From Panulirus ornatus (Eukaryota; Arthropoda; Malacostraca; Decapoda; Palinuridae), in assembly GCF_036320965.1 (NCBI RefSeq), contig NC_092225.1, forward strand, positions 3,384,459-3,448,458: a stretch of 64,000 nt of DNA. Reading direction: 5' to 3'. The notes under the pieces were generated by a model. The model ran no database searches. It was not told where the DNA came from and saw nothing but the letters and a program-made list of their open reading frames with translations. Shown piece after piece: positions 9,723-26,144 of the stretch. Position numbers and translations under genes: made by a program. How positions within the stretch are numbered: the stretch's first letter is position 1; the number at the start of each line of letters is the position of its first letter.

Positions 9723-12108
9723 TCATTCAGCGCCTAGCTTGACATAGCTCTGCAGGATAGCATAAGTTACCACAAAGATTCTTGATCAATATATCAACGA
9801 ACTTCACACAATGATACAGGTTGACCTGAGGACGGTCATGAAAGGGAGAAAGGTGATGACCCCTCATCCCCCATCCCCATCCCCATCTAAACCCATATCT
9901 ATAGGCTTCAGAGTATAATTGTTACTGCAAAAAATTGCTTTCGTAATTTCTTGACCAATAAGCACTAAACATAGGACAGTCATACAGACGGACACGTGGA
10001 AGATCATAAGGAATTGGGCGGAGAGTGGTAAATCAACTTCGTTTTTCAGGGTATATACTTGAACGAAATTTAAGAAATGCTTTTAACTTTTCTTGTAAAC
10101 GAGATTTAATCTGAACCGTCGGAGGAGCTAGCTGGGTAGGTCAATCAGCAATATTTTTAATGAGACTAAGTGAATAACTATAATCAATGTGTCGTGGTCG
10201 CTTTCCTTTCCGTTCATAGTTACCTGAATCGAGGAGAGTGTGATAAAATCGTGACCAATTGTTCCTTCTCTATAGGAAACCGGAATGGCACTTTTTCAAG
10301 ACAGGAACAAGATGAAATCTATTTCTCATAAACGATATGCTACAAAAGGTACCAGATTTTCAGTGGTCATCGCTGACAAGTGCGTATTTTCTTACAACTT
10401 GCAGCCAAAACACAAAGATTTTCTGGATCAAATGCCCGTCATATTGAACCATCACTTGATACGTCAACGAGTAAGTCCTTTTCAGATGTCGTCAGTTCTG
10501 ATATAGCGTTACAAACACATGGGTTCCTTGTCCATTAGTATTTTCTGATATCCACATCCTTGAAATAAATTTCAAACTGGTTCTATAAATTGGTCAAGTA
10601 TTCAGTAAACAGTACATTGCTTGTTTCCATTTAACTGTTATAAACAAATCTCTCCATTTGGAGACATGTCAGAAACTTTTTCTATATTTTTTTTCATATG
10701 AAGGTATTTACTTTGCCGTTCCTTGTGAGAATTTCTATTTGTCGACTGCATTGACATATTCACGTAGTTTAGTTCCTAAAAGAAAATTAAATGCAAGTGC
10801 AATAGATATAATTCACTGTTCTTATCATTCCTAAAGATGGTACATATTTCGTGTCTTAGTTCAGAAACTCTCTGAAACACTAGAACAGAACAGCCAAAGT
10901 GATTCACAATGATAGAGGAGAGTAGTGTGTTTTGCCACATATCACTACTTAACTTTGCAAAGAAACTTCCTTTTACCGGACTATTTTTATATGTGGTTGA
11001 CTATTCTATCGAACATCTGTTAACAGACTCTTTAGCTCCTCACTCATATCACAAAACGCAAACACACACACAACTATGAGGCATTCAATGCGACCAGCAA
11101 TCACGCACGGCCTTCCTCATTAGGGTTTGGATATCCTGCATTCCGCCTCAACAGTGAACGAGCTTCTTTAGCAGAGATCTCCCATTCTATGTCTTTTCCA
11201 TTCAGAAGGCTATCAAAGGTAAAGAACATCTTCAATGTTGTTTCTCTACCTTTGATAGGTTTGCAGAAGTACAATTCTCCTTGATTTTGTTGTTTGCAAC
11301 ATGATGTACACAATGAATAAATTGAACATTCTTCAGGATGTCTATTGTCTCAACTACTTGCAACTGAAAGTATGAGGTTTCAAATGCATCCGTCTATCAT
11401 CGCACAGGTCTTCAGTTATATCCGGAATTCTCTCTCCAATCTTGTTTCCTGCAGGTGGAACAGCGTGTAGCTGTTAAAGCATTTCATTTACTTATCATTT
11501 CTACTATCATATGAGTTATTATTTTTTCAACGTCTTGAGGTTCTGTAAGACAGTTTCTCAGACACAAGCAACTGTTACAAGTGTTCTTTATTTCAAAGGC
11601 TGCATCTGCTTATTATACAGCTCCTCCAGTTCTCTTTGTAAGAGGTCAGAGGATTCAGATGCTGTTTCAAGATATCGCTTTGATTTATTCGGCTTCATGC
11701 TCTCCATGGGTAATGGGCTCAAACATAACAAACACAGAGTACTCTCTCATTAACGTCCGTAGTAGTGAACTTCGGAGAGAAGTAATATTAATCGTATTAC
11801 AAAATTTTTGTCTACTTGCTACTTACATCATCTTTACTAGAACACAGTCCATTATCACTGTCTCTCCTTTTGAATGCAACTAAGAATTTGTTTTTTATTC
11901 TTGAAAGCTAGAAGTAATACAGGCGAACCTTGGAAAAACATTATATCTGTCCCAACAGTGAACCGAAGGTGAGTATATGGTTTAAGTCAGGAATGATGTA
12001 GTGCACAATACGTGATTATTTTATTGAAATAATGATTCATGTACAGTACATTTTGCCCTTCTCTCCCAACTCCTCCCGCCGTTAACAGTACTTGACTTCT
12101 GCAATCTG
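9723..12108. other. sequence without recognised repeats; possible host gene exons
   Basis: About 2.4 kb unlike the surrounding repeats. Only short open frames are present. The one stretch with good splice-like borders is annotated separately at 10276-10470. A minus-strand 70-codon frame at 11101-11313 has no family I recognise. Confidence 0.5.
10276..10470 (+). other. candidate internal exon (195 bp)
   Basis: A pyrimidine-rich acceptor ending TTCTCTATAG precedes the segment and a donor GTAAGT follows it at 10471. The segment is open throughout, exactly 65 codons, phase 0 at both ends. A possible next acceptor, TTGTTTCCTGCAG ending at 11454, would continue in phase for 20 codons to TGA 11512-11514. 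I do not recognise the protein. Splice-like borders arise by chance, so this is only a candidate. Confidence 0.25.
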
Positions 12109-12184
12109 ATGCCATACAATTCAGAATCCATTGCCACCGCCACTAAGTATTCCTTGTTCATCCTCGCCAAAATCAGATGATTCC
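12109..12184 (-). repeat. fragment of an unidentified dispersed repeat
   Basis: Read on the minus strand it matches 22860-22936 at about 90% by eye. The shared segment encodes an open stretch including ARMNKEYL in both places. No family recognised. Confidence 0.6.
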
Positions 12185-13215
12185 TTCCTTTTCCGATTAG
12201 TTTAATCACTTGGTTGATAACTGAAGACTGCTAACATCCATGTTCTAAGCTGTAGTGATTCATTCCTGTGCCTCTACAAATCCAGGCGGAGCTGCTTCCA
12301 TTCCTGGGAGTGGAGTCACACTCACAATGTCTAACCGAACACATCGTCCACCTTTCGGGGGAGGATTTACATGTACTCAGTGATCTACCACAAGCTATTG
12401 TAGTCAGAGAAGATCGCCACTTCCTCTTGTACCACAGCTACCTTGCCCAAGGTGACTGAGTGATGTTCCATACTATTCTAGTCTAACTTCTGGGATGTAC
12501 TCCCCTTAGGAGAGATGGATAGCCCATCGTAGTACTGCGGCGGCTAACACTTCATGGACATACCGGGTCTTTCTCACTACTATAGCTTCCCTATCGTTTC
12601 ATGGGTAACATATCTCAGGACATTCAAGTCTCACGGTTACCAAGGTTGGTCTCAGGTTTACAGTCCCATTAGTCACCCTGTATATTTTCCATCGGACCCA
12701 TGACCACGGTATTGAAACGCCGAGCACAGGCAGAAGATTCCTTTGGAGCGTGTGGGGCATCTACTGACTGATCGAACATCTCCTACAATGATGAGAAAGC
12801 TGAGCTTTTACTTGGATGAGCTTTTACTTTCAGAAGTTGGTCATCATGGGCCAGCAGTTCCCTATTCCACAAGGGCACGAAAAACTTCCAATGATCTACT
12901 CCTACTTGTCTGAACCTGCACCATTGCTAACTTCTTAGTTAATTGTCGTTTTCCTTTGTAGTTCTGTGTCTGAAAGATTTGCAGGACAAATGACCAACGG
13001 AAAAGTCTCTCATGTATAATTCCTCCACGGATTTTCCCCGATCAGCATCCCTTACCCAGTTATCCGCGAACAACTACCCTCTAGGATATGTATGTATGAG
13101 TGCATGTGTAATTACTGTTTGTATACTAGCGGGGAAGAGAGTTTTACACTCTTGTTGCCCTTTCTCTTAACCTACTAAATGCACCAAGTCTTTTCTCTTA
13201 TGTGTAGATATCGTT
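12185..13215. other. unassigned sequence, possibly part of the same unknown repeat
   Basis: About 1 kb with no recognisable protein motif on either strand. A short local duplication (GAGCTTTTACTT twice near 12805-12830) is present. A minus-strand open frame running through 12021-12209 ends close to an AATAAA-like signal, so a 3' gene or element end is conceivable. Confidence 0.35.

Positions 13216-13218
<3 letters not shown>

Positions 13219-13297
<79 letters not shown>
13219..13297. repeat. (TA)n microsatellite
   Basis: About 78 bp of TA next to a minus-strand LINE tail. Confidence 0.95.
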
Positions 13298-13301
<4 letters not shown>

Positions 13302-13524
13302 TTTGTCGCTGCCTCCCGCGTTAGCGAGGTAGCGTAAGGAAACAGACGAAAGAATGGCCCAACCCACCCACATGCACATGTATATACATACACATCCACA
13401 CACGCAAATATACATACTTATACAACTCAATGTATACATATTTATACACACACAGACATATACATATATAGACATGTCCATAATTCATGCTGTCTGCCTA
13501 TATATATTATTTATTTCATTTATC
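13298..13524 (-). mobile_element. RTE-like LINE 3' UTR fragment, long-UTR type
   Basis: Terminal tail motif followed by the long-form 3' UTR up to the CTGTCTGCCT position, then replaced by an AT-rich tail belonging to the next LINE copy. It looks like a nested insertion of one truncated copy into another's UTR. Confidence 0.8.
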
Positions 13525-15522
<1,998 letters not shown>

Positions 15523-16105
15523 CTATTTGGCTTTGTCGCTGTCTCCCGCGTTTCTGAAGTAGCGCAAGGAAACAGACGAAAGAAATGGCCCAACCAACCC
15601 GCATACACATGTATATACATACACGTCTACACACGCAAATATACATAAATATACATTTCAATGTGCACATATATATACAAACACAGACATATACATATAT
15701 ACACATGTACATAATTCATACTGTCTGCCTTTATCTATTCCCAACGACACCTCGCCACACATGGAATAACATCCCCCTCCCCCCTTATGTGTGCGAGGTA
15801 GCGCTAGGAAAAGACAACAAAGGCCCCATTCGTTCAAACTCAGTCTCTAGCTGTCATGTAATAATGCCCGAAACCAGAGCTCCCTTTCCACATCCAGGAC
15901 CCACAGAACTTTCCATGGTTTACCCCAGACGCTTCACATGCCCTGATTCAATCCATTGACAGCTCGTCGACCCCGGTATACCATATCGATCCAATTCGCT
16001 CTATTCCTTGCCCGACTTTCACCCTCCTGCATGTTCAGGCCCCGATCACTCAAAATCTTTTTCACTCTATCTTTCCACCTCCAATTTGGTCTCCCACTTC
16101 TCCCC
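15523..16105 (-). mobile_element. RTE-like LINE 3' fragment, long UTR
   Basis: Tail, long 3' UTR and the last ~35 codons (NWRWKD region). The match to the minus-strand LINE stops at about 16105, where an inverted 5' LINE segment begins. Confidence 0.85.
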
Positions 16106-19100
16106 GTTCAGTTTTATCCATATTGATCTAGAATTGACTTTCTTATATTCTATCACATACTCCCACAACTCCTGTTTCAGGAGTAGAGCTACTCCTTCCC
16201 TTGCTCTTGTCCTCTCACTAACCCTTGACTTTACTCCCAAGACATTCCCAAACCAATCTTCCGCTTTAACCTTGAGCTTCGTTTCACTCAGAGCCAAAAC
16301 ATCCAGGTTCCTTTCCTCAAATTAACTACCTATCTCTCCTTTTTTCACATCTTGGTTGCATCCACACACATTTAGACACCCCAATCTGAGCCTACGAGGA
16401 GGATGAGCACCCCCCGCGTGGCTCATTCTTCTGTTTCCCATTTTAGAAAGTTGAAATACAAGGAGGGAAGGATTTCTGGCCCCCCGTTCCCGTCCCCACT
16501 AGTCGCCTTCTACGACACGTGAGGAAATTGGAGAGAGATGGTGCATATGCACCTGGGCATGAGAAGAAAGATCATGAGAGGCAAGTGTTTTGGGAGCAGC
16601 TGAATGAGTGTGTTAGTGGTTTTGATGCACGAGACCGGGTTATAGTGATGAGTGATTTGAATGCAAAGGTGAGTAATGTGGCAGTTGAGGGAGTAATTGG
16701 TATACATGGGGTGTTCAGTGTTATAAATGGAAATGGGGAAGAGCTTGTAGATTTATGTGCTGAAAAAGGACTGGTGATTGGGAATACCTGGTTTAAAAAA
16801 ACAGATATACATAAGTATACGTATATAAGTAGGAGAGATGGCCAGAGAGCGTTATTGGATTACGTGTTAATTGATAAGCGCACGAAAGAGAGACTTTTGG
16901 ATGTAAATGTGCTGAGAGGTACAACTGGAGGGATGTCTGATCATTATCTTGTGTAGGCTAAGGTGAAGATTTGTAGAGGTTTTCAGAAAAGAAGAGAGAA
17001 TGTTGGGGCGAAGAGAGTGGTGAGATTAAGTGAGCTTGAGAAGGAGACTTCAGTGAGGAAGTACCTGGAGAGATTGGGTACAAAATGGAAAAAGGTGAGA
17101 ACAAAGGAGGAAAGGGGAGTGGGGGAGGAATGGGATGGATTTTAGGAAGCATTGATAGCTTACGCAAAAGATGCTTGTAGCATGAGAAGCGTGGGAGGTG
17201 GACAGATTAGAAAGGGTAGTGAGTGGCGGGATGAAGAAGTAAGATTTTTCGTGAAGTAGAAGAGAGAGGCATTTGGACGATTTTTGCAGGGAAAAAATGC
17301 AAATGAGTGGGAGATGTATAAAAGAAAGAGCCAGGAGGTCAAGAGAAAGGTGAAAGAGGTGAAAAAGAGGGCAAAGGAGAGTTAGGGTGAGGGAGTATCA
17401 TTAAATTTTATGGAGAATAAAAAGATGTTTTGGAATGAGGTAAATAATATGTGTAGGACAAGGGAACAAATGGGAACTTCAGTGAAGGGGGCTAATGGGG
17501 AAGTGATAGCAGTTAGTGATGACGTAAGAAGGAAATGTAGTGAGTATTTTGAAGGTTTGTTGAATGTGTTTGATGATAGAGTGGCAGATATAGGGTGTTT
17601 TGGTCGAGGTGGTGTGCAAAGTGAGAGGGTTACGGAAAATGATTTGGTAAACAGAGAAGAGGTAGTAAAATCTTTGCAGAAGATGAAAGCCGGAAAGGCA
17701 GCGGGTTTGGATGGTATTGCAGTGGAATGTGTTAAGAACGTGGGTGACACTATTGTTGACTGGTTGGTAAGGTTATTTAATGTATACATGATTCATGGTG
17801 AGGTGCCTGAGCATTGGCGGGATGCTTGCATAGTGCCATTGTACAAAGGCAAAGGGGATAAGAGTGAGTGCTCAAATTACAGAACTATAAGTTTGTTGAG
17901 TATTCCTGGTAAATTATATAGGAGGGTATTCATTGAGTGGGTGAAGGCCTGTACAGAGCATCAGATTGGGCAGGAGCAGTGTGATTTCAGAAGTGGTAGA
18001 GGATTTGTGGATCAGGTGTTTGCTTTGAAGAATGTATGTAAGAAATACTTAGAAAAGCAAATGGATTTGTATGTAGCATTTATGGATCTAGAGAAGGCAT
18101 ATGGCAGAGTTGATAGATATTGCTCTGTGGAAGCAATTAAGAATATACGGTGTGGGAGGCAAGTTGTTAGAAGCAGTGAAAAGTTTTTATCGAGGATGTA
18201 AGGCATGTGTACGTGTAGGAAGAGAGGAAAGTGATTGGTTCTCAGTGAACATAGGTTTGCAACAGGGGTGTGTGATGTCTCCATGGTTGTTTAATTTGTT
18301 TATGGATGGGGTTGTTAGGGAGGTGAATGCAAGCGATTTGCAAAGAGTTGTAAGTATGCAGTCTGTTGTGGATGAGAGAGCTTAGGAAGTGAGTCAGTTG
18401 TTGTTCGCTGATGATACAGCAGAAGGTGGTGACTGAGTTTGGTAAAGTGTCTGAAAGAAGAAAGTTGAGAGTAAATGTGAATAAGAGCAAGGTTATTAGG
18501 TACAGTATGGTTGAGGGTCAAGTCAGTTGGGAGGTAAGTTTGAATGGAGAAAAACTGGAGGATATGAAGTGTTTTTGATATTTAGGAGTGGATCTGGCAG
18601 CGGATGGAACCATGGAACCGGAAGTTAATCATAGGGTGATTGAGGGGGCGAAAATCCTGGGAGCCTTAAAGAATGTCTGGAAGTCGAGAACATTTTCTCG
18701 GAAAGGAAAAATGGGCATGTTTGAAGGAAGAGCGGTTCCAACAATGTTATATAGTTGCGAGGCGTGGGCTATGGATAGAGTTGTGCGCAGGAGGGTGGAT
18801 GTGGTGGAAATGAGATGTTTGAGAACGATATGTGGTGTGAGGTGTTTTGATCGAGTAAGTAATAATAGGGGAAGAGAGATGTGTGGTAATAAAAAGAGTG
18901 TGGTTAAGAGAGCAGAAGAGGGTGTTCTGAAATGGTTTCGTCACCTGGAGAAAACGAGTAAGGAAAAATTGACCTAGGGGATATATGTGTCTGAGGTGGA
19001 GGGAACGAGGAGAAGTGGGAGACCTAATTGGAGGTGGAAAGATGGAGTGAAAAAGATTTTAATTGATCGGGGCCTGAACATGCAGGAAGGTGAAAGGCGT

Positions 19101-19552
19101 GCAATGAATAGAGTGAATTGGAACGATGTGGTATACCGGGGTTGACTTGCTGTCAGTGGATTGAACAAGGGTATGTGAAGCGTCTGGGGTAAACCATGGA
19201 AATTCTGTGGGGACTGATTGTGGAAAGAGAGCTGTGGTGCATTATTACATGACAGCTAGAGACTGAGTGTGAACGAATGGGGCCTTTGTTGTCTTCCTAG
19301 CGCTACATCGCGCACATGAGGGGGGAGGGGGATGTTATTACATGTGTGGCGAGGTGGCGATGGAAATGGATCAAGCCAGACAGTATGAATTATGTACATG
19401 TGTTTATATGCATATGTCTGTGTGTATATATATATGTATACATTGAGAAGTATTGGTACGTATATTTGCGTGTGTGGACGTGTAAGTATATACATGTGTA
19501 TGTGGGTGGGTTGGGCTATTCTTTCGTCTGTTTTCTTGCGCTACCTCGCTAA
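16106..19552 (+). mobile_element. RTE-like LINE with inverted 5' end (twin-priming structure)
   Basis: 16106-16523 is the LINE 5' head plus endonuclease codons up to the I/V-K-L-N position, in inverted orientation. At about 16525 the plus-strand LINE resumes at the adjacent consensus position (GERW...GAYAPG) and runs through endonuclease, RT and C-terminus to a long 3' UTR and tail near 19552. The two pieces together cover the element almost without loss, as expected if second-strand priming occurred on the same RNA during insertion. The coding part has several stops (for example TAG 16954-16956 and 17143-17145) and frameshifts, so it is a pseudogene. The tail is cut after CTACCTCGCTAAC. Confidence 0.85.
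17410..18977 (+). pseudogene. RT and C-terminal region of the twin-primed LINE copy
   Basis: Carries the RT fingers/palm region (KAGKAAGLDGI motif, then [16 protein letters not shown]) and downstream fragments, but with frameshifts near 18120-18200 and a stop at 18383-18385. A short deletion removes the region after LLFADDTA. The C-terminal segment 18588-18977 follows in another frame. It cannot encode an active enzyme. Confidence 0.85.
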
Positions 19553-19695
19553 CGTGTGGGAGGCAAGATGTTAGAAGCAGTGAAAAGTTTTTATCAAGGT
19601 TGTAAGGGATGTGTACGTGGAGGAAGAGAGGAAAGTGATTGGTTCTCAGTGAATGTAGGTTTTCGGCAAGGGTGTGTGATGTCTCCATGGTTTAT
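19553..19695 (+). mobile_element. RTE-like LINE RT fragment
   Basis: About 45 codons ([15 protein letters not shown]...RQGCVMSPW) joined directly to the tail of the preceding copy and followed by a T-rich run belonging to the next, minus-strand copy. Joined by recombination or nested insertion. Confidence 0.8.
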
Positions 19696-22600
19696 TTTTT
19701 TTTTTTCTTTTTTTTCTATACTTTGTCGCTGTCTCCCGCGTTTGCGAGGTAGCGCAAGGAAACAGACGAAAGAAATGGCCCAACCCCCCCCCATACACAT
19801 GTATATGCATAAGTCCACACACGCAAATATACATACCTACACAGCTTTCCATGGTTTACCCCAGACGCTTCACATGCCTTGATTCAATCCACTGACAGCA
19901 CGTCAACCCCGGTATACCACATCGCTCCAATTCACTCTATTCCTTGCCCTCCTTTCACCCTCCTGCATGTTCAGGCCCCGATCACACAAAATCTTTTTCA
20001 CTCCATCTTTCCACCTCCAGTTCGGTCTCCCTCTTCCCCTCGTTCCCTCCACCTTCGACACATATATCCTCTTGGTCAATCTTTCCTCACTCATTCTCTC
20101 CATGTGCCCAAACCACTTCAAAACACCCTCTTCTGCTCTCTCAACCACGNNNNNNNNNNNNNNNNNNNNNNNNNNNNNNNNNNNNNNNNNNNNNNNNNNN
20201 NNNNNNNNNNNNNNNNNNNNNNNNNNNNNNNNNNNNNNNNNNNNNNNNNTTTTCGCCCCCTCCCCCTCCCTTATGATCCTCTTTCCTTGTTCCCGCTTCC
20301 ATGGTTCCATCCGCTGCCAGATCCACTCCAAGATATCTAAAATACTTTACATTCCTCCAGTTTTTCTTTTCTCCAGTCTAACTTACCTCCCCAGTTGACT
20401 TGGCCCTCAACCCTACTTGTACCTAATAACCTTGCTCTTATTCACATTTACTCTTAACTTTCTTCTTTCACACTCTTTACCAAACTCAGTCACCAGCTTC
20501 TGCAATTTCTCACATGAATCAGCCACCAGCACTGTATCATCAGCGAACAACAACTGTCTCACTTCACTAGCTCTCTCGTCCCCAACAGACTTCATACTTA
20601 CCCCTCTTTCCAAAACTCTTCCATTCACCTCCCTAACATCCCCATCCATAAACAAATTAAACAACCATGGAGACATCACACAGCCCTGCCGCAAACCTAC
20701 ATCCACTGAGAACCAATCACTTACCTCTCTTCCTACACGTACACATGCCTAAACTCCTCGACAAAAACTTTTCACTGCTTCTAACAACTTGCCTCCGACA
20801 CCATATACTCTTAATACCTTCCACAGATCATCTATATCAACTCTATCATATGCCTTCTCCAGATCCATAAATGCTACATACAAATCCATTTGCTTTTCTA
20901 AGTATTTCTCACATACATTCTTCAAAGCAAACACCTGATCCACACATCCTCTACCACTTATGAAACCACACTGCTCTTCCCCAATCTGGTGCTCTGTACA
21001 TGCCTTCACCCTCTAAATCAATACCCTCCCATATAATTTACCAGGAATACTCAACAAACTTATACCTCTGTAATTTGAGCACTCACTCTTATCCCCTGTC
21101 CCTTTGTACAATGGCACTATGCAAGCATTCCGCCAATCCTCAGGCACCTCACCATGAATCATATATAAATTAAATAACCTTACCGACCAGTCAACAATAG
21201 GGTCACCCACGTTCTTAATAAATTCCACTGCAATACCATCCAAGCCCACTGCCTTGCCGGCTTTCATCTTTCTGTTTACCAAATCATTTTCCGTAACCCA
21301 CTCACTTTCCACACTACCTCGACCAAAACCCCCTATATCTGCCAGTCTGTCATCAAACACATTCAACAAACCTTCAAAATACTCACTCCATTTCCTTCTT
21401 ACGTCATCACTAACTGATATCACCTCCCCATTAGCCCCCTTCACTGAAGTTCCCATTTGTTCCCTTGTCTTACACATATCATTTACCTCATTCCAAAACA
21501 TCTTTTCATTCACCCTAAAATTTAATGATACTCTCTCATCCTAACTCTCATTTGCACTTTTTTTCACCTCTTGCACCTTTCTCTTGACCTCTTGCCTCTT
21601 TCTTTTATACATCTCCCACTCATTTCCATTTTTCCCTGTAGAAATCGTCCAAATGCCTCTCTCTTCTCCTTCACTAATAATCTTACTTCCCAACCCACCA
21701 CTCACTACCCTTTCTAATCTGTCCACCTCCCATGCTTCTCATGCTACAAGCATCTTTTGCGCAATCCATCACTGCTTCCCTAAATCCATCCCATTCCTCC
21801 CCCACTCCCCTTTCCTCCTTTGTTCTCACCTTTTTCCATTCTGTACCCAGTGTCTCCTGGTACTTTCTCACTCAAGTCTCCTTCTCAAGCTCACTTACTC
21901 TCACCACTCTCTTCACCCCAACATTCTCTCTTCTTTTCTGAAAACCTCTACAAATCTTCACCTTAGCCTCCACAAGATAATGATCAGACATCCCTCCAGT
22001 TGAACCTCTCAGCACATTTACATCCAAAATCTCTCTTTCGTGCGCCTATCAATTAACACGTAATCCAATAACGCTTTCTGCCCATCTCTCCTACTTATAT
22101 ACGTATATTTATGTATATGTTTTTTTAAACCAGGTATTCCCAATCACCAGTCCTTTTTCAGCACATAAATCTACAAGCTCTTCCCCATTTCCATTTATGA
22201 TACTGAAAACCCCATGTATACCAATTATTCCCTCAACTGCCACATTACTCACCTTTGCATTCAAATCACTCATCACTATATCCAGGTCTCGTGCATGAAA
22301 ACCACTAACACACTCATTCAGCTGCTCCCAAAACACTTGCCTCTCATGATCTTTCTTCTCATGCCCAGATGCATATGCACCAATAATTACCCATCTCTCT
22401 CCAACAACATTCAGTTTTACCCATATCAATCTAGAGTTTACTTTCTTACGCTCTATCACATACTCCCACCCCTCCTTTTCAGGAGTAGTACTACTCCTCT
22501 TGCTCTTGTCCTCTCACTAACTCCTGACTTTACTCCCAAGACATTCCCAAACCACTCTTCCTCTTTACCCTTGAAATTCGTTTCACTGAGTGCCAAAACA

Positions 22601-22859
22601 TCCAGGTTCCTTTCCTCAAACATACTACCTATCAGTCCTTTTTTCTTATCTTGATTACATTCACACACATTTAGACAACCCAATATGAGACTTCGAGGAT
22701 GATGAGCACTCCCCGCGTGACTCCTTCTTCTGTTTCCCCTTTTAGAAAGTCAAAATACGAGGAAGAGAGGGTTACTTGGCCCCCGCTCCCGTCCCCTTTA
22801 GTCGCCTTCCACGACACGTGAGGAATGCATGGGAAAGTATTCTTTCTCCCCTATCTCCT
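19696..22859 (-). mobile_element. RTE-like LINE, nearly full length, short 3' UTR, with assembly gap
   Basis: Runs from tail (T-rich start, ACTTTGTCGCTG) to the 5' head with GTCGCCTTCCACGACACG near 22800 and ends at CTCCTG before an unknown repeat. Coding blocks on the minus strand: C-terminus about 19920-20149, RT core 20410-21513, endonuclease 21541-22683. There are many stops and frameshifts. The 100 Ns fall inside the C-terminal coding region. Confidence 0.88.
20150..20249. other. assembly gap (100 N)
   Basis: Exactly 100 Ns. Comparing flanks with the intact minus copy at 47441-48797, the missing LINE sequence would be about 240 bp, so 100 is a placeholder length. Confidence 0.95.
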
Positions 22860-22936
22860 GGAATCATCTGATTTTTGCGAGGATGAACAAGGAATACTTA
22901 GTGTCGATGGCAATAGATTCTGAACTGTATGGCATT
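22860..22936 (+). repeat. fragment of unidentified dispersed repeat (second copy)
   Basis: Reverse-complement match to 12109-12184. It directly abuts the 5' head of the minus-strand LINE, so it is probably the interrupted target of that insertion. Confidence 0.6.
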
Positions 22937-25733
<2,797 letters not shown>

Positions 25734-25885
25734 TGCATGTCTCTTACCCTTTTATTACTTTCTCGATCAAACCACCTCACATTACATATTGTCCTCAAAC
25801 ATATCATTTCCAACACAACCACTCTTCTCCGCACAAATCTATCCATAACCCACTCCTCGCAACCATATAACATTGTTGAAACCAA
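25734..25885 (-). mobile_element. RTE-like LINE C-terminal fragment
   Basis: Encodes on the minus strand an STMLYGCEEWVMDRFVRRR-like segment. It is more diverged than its neighbour (for example VRRRVVVLEMICLRTIC), similar to the fragment at 42728-43174, so it belongs to another subfamily. Confidence 0.75.
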
Positions 25886-25902
25886 AATGTTCGATCCTAG
25901 CA

Positions 25903-26140
<238 letters not shown>

Positions 26141-26144
<4 letters not shown>

